Of a stretch of 64,000 bases of DNA, positions 35,461-46,333 are shown one piece after another; the first letter of the stretch is position 1; the number at the start of each line of letters is the position of its first letter. Source of the DNA: Triops longicaudatus (Eukaryota > Arthropoda > Branchiopoda > Notostraca > Triopsidae); NCBI GenBank assembly GCA_022885665.1, contig JAGQDJ010000619.1, forward strand, positions 44,253 to 108,252, in the 5' to 3' direction. Both the position numbers and the translations under genes were made by a program. The notes beneath the pieces were generated by a model that was given only the letters and a program-made list of their open reading frames with translations, was not told where the DNA came from and ran no database searches.

Positions 35461-35782
35461 ATGTCAAAGTCACGCTATAACGAACATCTTGACCGGAAGT
35501 TGCTAATATTCGATTTCGTAATATCGGACGCATTTTTGAATTTGCATAACCTGGACACACATTCTCTGGGGCCTTTCGACCATTCCGTTAAATCCAATAC
35601 AACAATAGAGGATCTCTTACGCTGTAAACCCGTTATTACGAACCTCATAGAAACAATAAACTGTTCGGTATAGCCGAACTTCCGTATCTTAGTCGCTTTG
35701 TCTGCATATTTACAGAACACTGGGACCTTAAAAATCGTCTACTGTAGCTGACGGTTCGTTATAACGAGATTGTACTGCAGAC
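35461..35782. mobile_element. Pogo/Tigger-like MITE copy, diverged
   Basis: The right end GTTCGTTATAACGAGATTGT (about 35755-35774) is well preserved. The left end is diverged (TCACGCTATAACGAAC near 35469). No coding frame is conserved; the 70-codon frame across it appears to be chance. Confidence 0.4.
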
Positions 35783-35939
35783 CGAAATCGCTGTAATGCA
35801 TTCTGCACCACGAGACATCGCTTTTAGGGATACAACTTCGCGAAAACGTATTCGTAAGATATTCGTATTCATTTCGCTTATAAAAAGACAATCTTATACT
35901 TCCTTATCAGCTTCCTTTTGATCCAGAAATCAGTTTCAG

Positions 35940-36380
35940 TACATCCGAATCGGTAGATAAGAGAAACTGAATGTAGAAGCAACTCCGGTGTAAGATAATG
36001 CTTTAAAATAATCTTCGTATTTTGGTTTATGCGAATTGAGTCTACCTAATGAACTGTCCATTAAATCCAAGTACTCCATCAAAACCTTGCATTGGGCCGA
36101 AGCTGGAAGTAAGAGAAGCTCATTTGTAGGAGACTTTAACTTACTGACGGTGGCTTTTAAGCTCTCGTTAGTTACAACTCCTCTGTAAGTTATCACACCG
36201 CATGTCTTATTATTATCTCTTACATCTGGTTATGACTGTATATAAAACTTAACTTCAGCCTTGTTTTTGTACTAGCGTGTCTTACACGCGGGGTCCTCTT
36301 ACAGTCTTTTCTGTACCTCACCTAAGGCAAGAGACACGTCAGAACTAGATTAAAGCGAGAACCGAATGTAAGAAACCCTC
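35940..36380. repeat. CCGGATGTAAGAGAC-family repeats
   Basis: Scattered copies of the end motif in both orientations: a diverged CTCCGGTGTAAGATAATG near 35980, CTCTTACATCTGG near 36216, CTTACACGCGGGGTC near 36282, and ACCGAATGTAAGAAAC near 36360. They belong to the same family as the OPA1 intron array, but here they are more diverged and without clear regular spacing. Confidence 0.4.
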
Positions 36381-36799
36381 AATATTTCTCATTTAAAAAC
36401 TGGACAAACATCGTTCAAAATCACAACCAGGGCTATTTGTATCAAGGAAGTGTCATCCTAGTCATCACCCAGTGTTTTCATCCCCAAATGCGTTCAAAAG
36501 CCCCAGTCTTGTCATAATCTAGCCGTACGCCAGTCTGAACCCACCTCTTTCTGTTTATACATTGTTAACACGCTTCCGTGTATTTTCGGAATCCTATTCG
36601 AGTGTTTCTTGATCACAAAAACAAGGTATAAAAATTCTAAAAATTTCCCCCAATTATTCCTCATATTCTTAAACTTTTCTCTACCCCCTCAAAATAAAAT
36701 ACCCATAACACAGAAAACAACAACATAACATCCTTTCCTCAAGTTTTCAGGAGAGGGTGTATGTTTTTTGATGCGGGGCTAAATATCTAACGTTCGCTT

Positions 36800-36862
36800 T
36801 CGGTTCTCTTCTCTTTCTCTCTCCCTCTCTTGTGTGTGTATGTGTGTGTTGTGTGTATATGA
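36800..36862. repeat. CT-rich tract and (GT)n microsatellite
   Basis: A CT-rich run (from about 36805) is followed by an interrupted GT repeat (about 36831-36860). It lies at the upstream edge of the GC-richer region that leads into the G-beta gene. Confidence 0.85.
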
Positions 36863-38518
36863 TGCTTTACTTTTCTGTCCTTGCCTCCCTGATCACCCAC
36901 CACCCCCTTCACCCCACCGACGCCACCCACCCTCTTTAGCCCCCGGACGGACGTACGGACCACGCAAAGGCGAGTACAAGCGGAATTGCAGGGGTTGCCT
37001 GATCAATACATCTGTCTTCATCACAAACCTTGCCGTCCTTCTCCAGTCAGCTTTCCTTTCAACAGCATCTTTTGGTTTCGTTTGCTTGTACGACCCCTCC
37101 CCCTTTTTGCTTCTACTACCACCCATTCTCTCTTCACTTCCTCCTTTAGGGGGGTTACGCTTTAGAGCACTTTTCGTAGGGTGGAAATGTTTTATAGGAG
37201 GGTTGAACGTACACCCTACTGCCACCACCCTCCCCCCATCCCGCCCCCTTTTAGCCTGTCTAGGAAACCAGCTTAAGCGCCGACGCCGTCACTGGGTGAA
37301 AGGGAGTTTCCCTGGGTGAAGAGAGGGGGGCGGAGCTTGAGCCAACGCAGGGCCCGGGAGCTTGGGGTTGCGTTGCCGTACCCTTTTGCATTCGTTTTAG
37401 CGTGTGTGTTCTCTGTCGGTATAGGCTCATTGTCATGAAGAAAGTGTCTTAGCCGGGGATTTTATTTGGGCCGAGAAATTGAGCAAAAGTTTCTAGAGTG
37501 AACATTTACTGAGGAATTATTTGAGTCGGTTACTGGTCAAGTATTTGGGGGAATTTTGAATTCCAGGAGTTTTGAGTGATTCCGAGTGATTCCGAAAGTT
37601 CCTCTAGAAGGCTTGGGTGCAGGGTGTGGAGTGTGTTGGGATTTATTTCTTCCATATTTTGAGCCAATAAGATCTTCCTGGAGCTACATTTGCGTTTTCC
37701 CCTTCCTGCAACCAAGATGGCTTGTTAAATGTGTTTTTGCCGAAGCATGTGGATTTGCAAGGTAGTTTTTCTTTGCGGGGAGGATAGCAAACGCCTCGGA
37801 GTAGAAAAGTGTTGAAAAGTGTTTAAAGAGGTTCTATAACTAGTAAGTTTTTTATAAAAACTGTTATAAAAATCTCCACAATAAATTGAACGATTTTTGT
37901 GTGGAGTATTGATTTGTAATGTTTGAATATGTGAATTTTTGAATTAAGCCAAAGTTGATGTTAAAAGTGATTCTTGCGTTGGGACAGTGATTTAGCTTCT
38001 CTTGGGGAGAGATGTGTATAGCTTTTGGGTCAAAGGTACCAGACGGGTGTATTGATCGGGGAGGAAAGGGGCGGAGCTTGAGCTGGCTCCGTTTTACCCC
38101 ACCGTGGATGGACGAAAGGAAAGGCAAAGGGAAGGTGGAGGAGAAGAGGAGGAGGCAGGGAGGGTTACAATTGATTTAAAGATCCTTTTGGGTAGGAGAG
38201 ACTTTTTCTGGTGCTTCTTTTTCATTAATCGCGGAATTAAGAAGTTGAATTCGTAGTGGTGCAGGAGTTTTACCATTTATGACATTAGAATTGAAACCTA
38301 AATGTGTAGACAGGATAAATAATTTCGAGCCTTCTTTCACTTGTACGGCCTTGTCTAGTCAATCTTGAAAGACATTAAGTCTTTAATTAAATTTGATTTT
38401 CTTTGCATTTGGAATTTTTATGTGAAATTTGTTTGTAATCAAGTGTATGGAGGGTGAGTATTGTTATATTAATGTTGAGTTTTTGGTTTTATTTTCAGGT
38501 TATCTCTAGTGTGCAAGT
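36863..38518 (+). promoter_or_regulatory. GC-rich promoter and 5'UTR region of the G-beta gene
   Basis: This 1.6 kb is clearly richer in G and C than the flanks and leads straight into the G-beta start. A 45-nt 5'UTR intron is well supported by a donor GGAGG|GTGAGT (intron from 38454) and a TTTATTTTCAG acceptor ending at 38498, 20 nt before the ATG. The transcription start cannot be placed. Open frames here (up to about 160 codons) reflect skewed composition and have no known domain. Confidence 0.5.
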
Positions 38519-39029
38519 ATGAATGAATTAGACAGCCTAAGGCAAGAAGCTGAGACCCTCAAAAATGCCATCCGAGTAAGTTGATTGTTAGTTGAGTTAA
38601 ACTAAAATTTAACGGGGTTAAGGGATAAAGGATGGATTTTAATTGTGGTTTTGTGATAGGATGCACGGAAAGCTGCCTGTGACACGACGTTGGTGCAAGC
38701 CACCTCGGTATTGGACCCGATTGGTCGTATCCAGATGCGGACACGGAGGACGCTGCGGGGCCATCTCGCGAAAATCTACGCCATGCATTGGGGTTCAGAC
38801 TCGCGGAACTTGGTCTCGGCTTCACAAGACGGCAAACTCATCGTCTGGGATTCATATACCACTAACAAAGTTCACGCCATCCCTTTGCGTTCGAGCTGGG
38901 TTATGACGTGTGCCTACGCACCGTCAGGTAGTTACGTCGCCTGCGGAGGCTTGGACAATATATGTTCAATATACAGGTACATTACATGCCGCCCATTTTT
39001 CTATTTATTTATTTTTCAGTTTCGTAAAT

Positions 39030-39064
<35 letters not shown>

Positions 39065-41975
39065 TTTTTAGTTGTATCTATCTTGGTCTATGTTCAGTTC
39101 GTTTATATTTGAGTATTTTTAATTTGGTGGTTATTTACTGCTCATTCATTTCGCTCACTGTTAATTTTTTATTTCTTCATAAATTAAAGATTTTTCTATG
39201 AATTCTTGTTGCACTTTAATTCTTATTGTTCTTTAACGTTTTCTGGTCAAGCTTTTTGAACAATGCGTCTAGCAATTAACACAAAAATTTACGAGCGTCT
39301 TTTAACATTTAGCAATATCTAGACGTCTTGTGTACGTCTTTTCTGTGTACTTTTGCTATTTGGAAGTCTTGCACGTAGAGTTGTGTGCAGATAAAAGGAG
39401 AGTTGTCTAAAGATAAGAGTAAAGAATTGCATGTTGAGGCTAAAAGCGGGTTAAGTTGGCCCAGTTTGGAAGTTAATGGAGAAATGGGTACATTGCAAGC
39501 GTTTTTGAGTATGAGTTCACGCGTTGTTGATGTTTGTGGATATTGGATGGACTTTGTGTGGACAATTGGGGTACGTGCAATGTGACTTGGTGAATGTGAT
39601 GTGTACAGTATTTACAAATTTCAATATGATTTTAGGCGTCCCGATGAGCATGAAGCAAGATCAGAGGAAATACCTAGTAAGATTTAGAAAATAGGCGTGG
39701 CTTACGTAGAGTGAGGTAGTTTGAGTAGAAGTTACGATACAGAAATACCTCCGTAAATCGATAGTATCGGGTAAAGGAGTTGTAATATTGGTGTTTGAAG
39801 GTATTGTTGTAGAATTTGGCCGAGTTACGTCTGAGTAGATAGAAGCAAAAGTGATACCTCCTAAATCGATAATGACACCAAAATATCGGTTAGTTACTGG
39901 AAGTTTTTGGAATTATCGGTTTGGAGAGGTATCACTATACCAGACTTGATAGTGGGCTTAATCACAATAGACTTAGAAGTAGAATCAACTTCCGTAAACC
40001 GATGTGTGGCTAAAAGAGAAGAACACGAGAGGTAATCGAGTAAATAGCGTGATTAAGCGCGCGCGGAAGTTTTGTTACTAGAAGTACGGGAATACTCGCA
40101 GAGGATTAGTAAAAATATCGGTTTACGGAGGGTAACTTGGAGCAGTAACTTGGGGACATAATAGCGTGCAGATATTTGGAATAGACGAAGAAATAATAGT
40201 TGAGAATGTACTTAAAAAAGAAATTTTAGTTGGATTCTTGCAACGTTTTGGTATATTGTAATTGCATGAATAACGTAGCTATTGTGAATTTTAAAGAAAA
40301 CTGCGACGTACTTGCGTTTATTTATTTTTGTTGCATAATTCGTTACTCTTGAAAATTTAGAAAAAAACGAAGGTTTTCTCGTGTATCTAAAACTTATTTT
40401 TTATTTTATTATTTTTGCAGCTTAAAGACGAGGGAAGGTAACGTACGCGTAAGCCGTGAATTACCTGGCCATACCGGTTACCTTAGCTGCTGTCGATTTG
40501 TGGACGACAATCAAATTGTTACATCGTCGGGAGACATGACCTGCGCTTTGTGGGACATTGAAACAGGGCAACAGTGCACCTCCTTCACCGGACACACCGG
40601 TGACGTCATGTCTCTCTCGCTCTCTCCCGACATGAGAACTTTTGTCTCAGGAGCTTGCGATGCGTCGGCCAAAGTAAATTCACTTTCGAAAAATCTTTAA
40701 ACTTTCTATGAATTATTTTTTTAATAAGAATAATTAAAATAAATATCTTCTTACCTTCAAGTTGTGGGATATCCGAGACGGAATGTGCCGACAGACATTT
40801 TCTGGTCATGAATCCGATATTAACGCCATTGGTGTAAGTTACATTTCCAAGTCATGTGTACTTTCATACTTTTTTAAACAATCCGTTTTTAGACTTACTC
40901 AGTTTAATTTTTATATGCAAATGTAATGTACTGTATATATTCTAAAAAATGTAAATTACTTAGTACATGTGTGTTAAAAGCTCTGCATTTTGATTAAATT
41001 TAATTTGTGTTCAATCTCAATTTTCGTGAATGTTTCAAGAATTTTCGATAATCTTTAGATTTTTTTTATATTGGCTGTTTAAAGAAGATAAGTAATAGTT
41101 GCTAAGTTTGCATCAAGTTAAAGTAGTAAATAAATTACTTCCTTATTCTCTTTTGAAAAAGTTTATCTTATGGTTAGACTTATATTACATTTTTTATTTC
41201 CGATGTAGTTCTTCCCTAATGGCTACGCATTTGCCACGGGATCGGACGACGCTACTTGTCGCCTGTTTGATATTCGCGCGGACCAAGAATTGGCCATGTA
41301 TTCGCATGACAACATCATTTGCGGCATTACCTCTGTGGCCTTTTCCAAATCTGGCCGTCTTTTATTAGCAGGTTATGATGATTTCAATTGTAATGTATGG
41401 GACTCGATGCGGACCGAACGAGCAGGTACATACCCAGATTCTATACTTCCACCAATCTGACAGTTAAGCCTTGTTTTACGGTTTTTATACGTTCTGTGAG
41501 CCGCTTTATGGATGTTAACCGTGCTTGCGGTTGGTAGCCCTGTATGACGCAATTGCGTCTTTTTTTCCCGGTTTTGCATAAGCTGAAGAGGTTTTGCGTA
41601 ATACGTCGTAAAGAAAATGGAACGAGTATTTTAGTCTTAATAAAAATTGTGGGAGTTATGCAAAAAAAAAATGCCTTAACTTATTATATTTCTTATGGTT
41701 AGTGCATCACTTTATGGTTACAGACCGTGTTCGTTACAGACAATCGTGTATTAAGAGAATATTGATCGTAAAACGAGGCTCAGCTCCGTTTGTTTTGGTT
41801 AACCCCCTATTTTGGGTGATCAACCACTCGTAATTACCATGGATTTTAATTGTATTTTTGTTGTCTAGGTGTCCTGGCTGGTCATGACAACCGGGTGAGT
41901 TGCCTGGGCGTGACTGAAGATGGTATGGCAGTAGCGACAGGCTCGTGGGATAGCTTCCTCAAGATTTGGAACTAA
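38519..41975 (+). CDS. GNB1: G-protein beta subunit (Gbeta1/2 class)
   Basis: Six coding exons (38519-38575, 38660-38976, 40421-40673, 40762-40833, 41209-41425 and 41869-41975) give exactly 340 aa, the standard length of the class. G-beta pairs with G-gamma and couples heptahelical receptors to effectors at the plasma membrane. The N-terminal coiled coil begins MNELDSLRQEAETLK. Seven WD repeats follow, with clear GH...WD signatures (for example LRGHLAKIYAMHWGSDSR, FTGHTGDVMSLSLSPD, LAGHDNRVSCLGVTEDG), and the C-terminus is SWDSFLKIWN. Every junction is in phase, so the reconstruction is secure. The largest intron (38977-40420) holds a 33-base T tract and a family of short repeats. The 3'UTR is long: AATAAA sequences occur at 43066-43071 and 44007-44012. 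The symbol denotes the class; species-specific naming may differ. Confidence 0.97.
39028..39062. repeat. Poly(T) tract
   Basis: About 33 consecutive T within the largest G-beta intron. It could be a reverse-oriented poly(A) tail of an old retroposon, but nothing recognisable flanks it. Confidence 0.85.
39746..40134. repeat. Short repeat family in G-beta intron
   Basis: Five copies of a motif close to TACCTCCGTAAACCGATA occur in one intron: direct at 39746-39763, 39855-39872 and 39987-40003, inverted at 39914-39931 and 40116-40134. Copies 2 and 3, and copies 4 and 5, form facing inverted pairs enclosing about 40 and 110 bp. They look like ends of very small inverted-repeat elements. I do not recognise the family. 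Confidence 0.6.
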
Positions 41976-44900
41976 ATGAGAAAAAAAACTGACCAGAAAA
42001 AGAAGAAAGCATGGAAAGAGAGTTGGAAGGGGTGGACGGGGGGATTAAAAGAAAACGACGGCCAAGGAAATGGAGAGGAAGAGATCAAGAGACACATAAT
42101 GGAAGCACACACTTTACAACCAAGCTCGCATATTATGACATCATCCGCTACTATTAAAGGCCTTTGGGGGGACTGCTTCGTATTTTTTGCCCGGATCCGC
42201 ATGAAGAAACTTGGTTCACATCCACCACTTATGCGGAACAGCACAAAACGGGTGTGGCCAATATTTCTATAGCAACAACATAGAGACAAACCTTTTCAAG
42301 TCATCCTTACCAAACGATTCCGCTATTCTTACCTAACTTACCTACAATATGTTACGTAGACCAAATTCAGAGCGGGAGAAAACTTTTTAGGAAGGCCTCC
42401 TTTACGGCAAGGGCAAAAAAGTTCAAGATCAGCGAAGAACCATTCAAGCCAAAGGCCAACCCTAACATCTTCTAAGAAACTTGTAACAGTTTTTATTTAT
42501 TATTGCCCCTTTTACGTATTGGACACGATGTGTACGGAAGATGTTTACAAGAAACAAAAAAAACGCTCTCGCTTGGATTGGCTAACCAACCAACAAAAAG
42601 GGGGAGGGGAACATTTTTTTAAAGCCCAGAATAACATGTCTCTAAAATTTTTGCGCTTATCCAATAGCTGAGAAATTTTCTTTAAATTCCTTCTCAATTT
42701 CAATATTTGAGTTTTACGGTGTAGGGCTCTAGTCAGTGCTGCTCAATAGGTTTATTTTTAAAATCTTTTTTTCCTTTGGCGGAAATTTATTGGAAACTTT
42801 TTTGACGTCAAAAGGGGAGTGGCTTCAAGGGGTAACCCTGACAAAAACATCAAAGGCTTTTACTTTCCTATGTGTTAAGTGGCATACGGGACCATAGGGG
42901 TTAATGAAAACCGTATTTTCTGGGTTGTTCTTTTTTTCGGCTTTCCCTTCTTAATGTGACATCGGGATATAGACATTTTTTTCTTCTCGGAGACAATTCT
43001 GTTCGTAACAAAAGCTAACTGACAGACAGGTAAAATGACAAGAAGGGTTCTATTCTCCCCCCGGTAATAAAAGAATCAGACTCCCCCTACGCAAGGATTC
43101 TATTAAAAAGCTATTGAATTTTGTGAAGGATCAAGAGAAAATAGCAAAAGTTTCTTTTTTAAAAGAATTTCTTAGTTGGGGTAAAACCGACTAGACAACT
43201 GTGCCCCTCCTCCCTTCGCAACTGTGTTCATTTTTCTGGGGGTGATATTTTTGTGTTGTTGGGCGTTTTCGCTTTCCGTTCTGACTGGATTTTTGCAGGC
43301 CATTTCGCCCCACATTTCAGATTTTTTCTACCAACGCACAATGGGTTAAAAGGGAAATTTGGGGCGGATTGGGAAAGAAATTGTCAGGTTTTATTTTTTG
43401 AATCATTTTTTTCTTGGGGGTGCATATGTCAAAAGGGAATTTTTGTGTGGCGGGAAACGCTCCTCGTGTAGTAGAACAGTGATAATTATTTATTTTTTTG
43501 GGGTGGCAAAGTCATCAGCCATCGTGAATTTGGACAACTTAAAAAAAACGGGCTCAGTACTGGGCTGCTATGGGAGGATCGTATCTTTCACTTTCATAAA
43601 AAGCCGCGTTTCAAGAAAAAGAGAAGTGTTCGGTAATTTTTCAAACTTAAAGGGGAAACAATGGCAAGACTTGAGAAGAAATGGGACATGAAGGGAATTT
43701 TTTGCAGGTGGTGCTTTTCCAGTGCCACATGGAAACAACTGATGATGATGATTGCTTTAATTTGCCCTCGCCATTTTCCTTTTGCTCTATATTCGCACTT
43801 TTTTCTTAAAATTCTAGTTGACAATTTGCAAATGGTGTGAGCGCTTAGAACCTGAAGCACAAAAAAAAACATTTTTTAAGTTTTATTTCGTAGAACTTTT
43901 CTAAGCGCAAAAAAACGTTATGTTCTCCACATTCTTTACCTGCCATGAGCTAGAACGTGTAGCTTTTCAGTCTTGTTTGTGACGTCATGTAACTACTGAC
44001 TTGTCCAATAAAATATTTGTCTTTATGAAAATGGAAGTATCGTGTGCAATTTGCTGTGATTGAAAAATGGTCAGTAAATTCTTAGCCAAGAAGCTGTGGT
44101 CAGTACGGGAAGGAATCATGAATAGAATTGTTTAACAACTAATGCACTACATTTGCACAATTTTTGAAGATAATGCCTTCGTGCTTTGCACTACCAGTGT
44201 CTGAACTGCATTGCTAAAATAATTGTCCATGAGAAGAGATGGATAAAAACCACAGTTATTATTCTCTCTGTTTTAAGGGGTAAGTTCTGTGCAGAAAAAG
44301 ATACCGCTAATCTTCGGTCGTCTGATGGCCGGTTCCTATTTTTCAGCGCCTCTTTGTGAAAAGAAACATGCTTTCCGTTGGTAAAACGACTCTTTTCGCC
44401 GACAATAAAAATACAGTAAAAAAATCCTCGCTTTTCGTGAATAAAACCTATCGTTTCTGTAGAATGGTATTTGTTTTTCACTCACCTTAGAATTAAAAAT
44501 GGTTGATTCCTTGCCAAATGGCGGTTAATATCAACGCAACTGCTTTTTTCTTACCAAAAAATGTATTTTAATGAAGGTGGAGGTGGTCAGGGAATCTGCA
44601 GAATGAACCCGCCCCGGGAAAAGGTGCGAGGCTCAAGTCAACAAACAAGATGACTTGAATGACAGCAGAGGTTACACTTTGTACAGCATTGGCATTGCTT
44701 TTTTCTTTTTACAGAGTACACAGCGGAGGAAAAATTAAAACTGGAAAATCAAAAGGGGGAGAATTTTCATACTCTTGTTTCTTTTTTTTCTCAACAAACC
44801 AGGGAAAATTACAATGCTTCTGTCCCCCATGATTTTTTTCTTACGTGAAAACCCAAAAATGATACAATAAAGTGGTGTAGCTGGGGATTTTACATTTTTG

Positions 44901-46333
44901 TCTGTACGTACAAAATGAATTGCAGGGAGAACCAAAAAATTCAATAAATCATAGAAATTACATTACACAGAGGGACAAAAATAACATTTAACTCGAAACC
45001 TCGGTGTTTTCTGCTAACCAGATGCTTCTTTCTTATGTCCATTAATACAATGTAAAAAAAAAGTTGGGTGGGGTGGGAATATGGACAATGGGGACATTGG
45101 TCCCAATCACGCAAACAGCCAAATTGGAGAAACAAAAATTCAGGATTTAAAAAAAAAAACTGTGCTTGCACTACTCAAGTGTCATAACTACAATGAGTGT
45201 GGGGAGTAGTAAAAGGGGATAGCAGAACTGACGACAAGGAAAGGAAATTAAAAAAGGGAGAAGCTTTTAGAAAAACACAAAAAATTCATTCCGAAAAATT
45301 TTACATAAGAAAAAACACAGGACATGCAACAAAAAATCCAGACATGTTTCTCTCGTTCTTTCGTTCTCCCTTCAAACCTCTTTCTATACTGAAAAACACG
45401 GACAACACACCCCATTTCGCTCTTCCCTCCCTCTTCTGAGCGTGAACGGGAACGACAGCTTCCCGAAAATTATACAATTTGTTCAAAAACTGTCCTCTAC
45501 AGCCCATAATAAGATCTTCGTAATTTTCTCCCGTCTTGAGTAGTTCTAGCCAACTCAGATTTACCGCCAATTTTATATCCTCAAAAAGACGTATTTTTAC
45601 GTAAAAAAATCTCTCAAGCTCTCCCAACAAGGACACAGGGGGGCGAAATCATCCATGTAAGCGAGACATAATTACACCAATTAGTGAGTCATGTCCAGTT
45701 TTGTAGCCCTTATGAATAAACTCATTTTTCAATGAAAAATCCTCCTATTGGGAGTCAGGGGGCAATTTGTCCAATTGTATAATACCAACAAAATCGCCAC
45801 ATATATCAAAAGACACAAAATTGGCCATTCAAGGATGCGAATTTCTTCACTACCTTTAGTCACCGCCCCCAGATTTACTTTTGAGATTTTACAGGGACTG
45901 AACTGAATCGGTCAAGAATAGAAACGAAACCAATAGTTTTCCCTTTTTTCAAGATAATTCAGCTTTACAGAAGAATCGGTCAAAAGGGGACGATACGTAA
46001 CTCAGCCTCAGAATGGCTCCCCCTCTTAGCTTGGTTATCTAACTTAAATTTTCTTTTTCGCACAAAAAACATTCACTCTCTCTTCTTTTCGAAAACAGAA
46101 AATCGGGATCAAGTTTCTGTACACTTTACAGTCGAGGTCGCAAATAATTCCCAGTTGAAGACCTCCTGTACAAATGCACATATGATGGCTTTGAAATTAC
46201 TTTTTTCATGTAATTTTCTTGTTCCTTTTTTCAAAAAAGGATTTATTTTATTTTTACAACAGCTTACTTTCTTCTCCTTTCATGGGGATTATTTACTGCG
46301 TTTTATAGTGTTTTTCCTTTAGAGTCCTCTGGT
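41976..46333. other. Convergent 3' regions of the G-beta and Pumilio genes
   Basis: A stretch of 4.36 kb between two convergent stops with no recognisable gene. Plus-strand AATAAA at 43066-43071 and 44007-44012 (the latter followed by GT-rich sequence) suits a G-beta 3'UTR of 1.1 or 2.0 kb. Minus-strand AATAAA near 46242-46247 allows a short Pumilio 3'UTR, but Pumilio genes often have long ones and the sequence up to about 44.1 kb could belong to it. T-, A- and G-rich runs are frequent. Confidence 0.5.
44007..44012 (+). terminator. Likely distal poly(A) signal of the G-beta gene
   Basis: AATAAA about 2.03 kb past the stop, followed within 40 nt by TTTGTC and GTATCGTGTG-type GT-rich sequence, as expected of a cleavage site. 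An earlier AATAAA at 43066-43071 may be used as an alternative. Confidence 0.4.

Larger units (their letters stand above)
29926..36830. other. Intergenic region upstream of PSME3, repeat-bearing
   Basis: No protein gene is supported. The first 300 bp should hold the PSME3 promoter and 5' leader. A GC-rich patch at 31660-31870 stands out. Pogo-like repeat ends occupy 33360-35780, and CCGGATGTAAGAGAC-type repeats lie at about 35940-36380. All other open frames are short and unlike known domains. Confidence 0.55.

Noticed and set aside
36834..37319. 161-codon plus-strand frame upstream of the G-beta gene
   Set aside because: It lies in C/T- and G-rich promoter/5'UTR-like DNA, begins in a GT repeat and shows only low-complexity Pro/Leu sequence.
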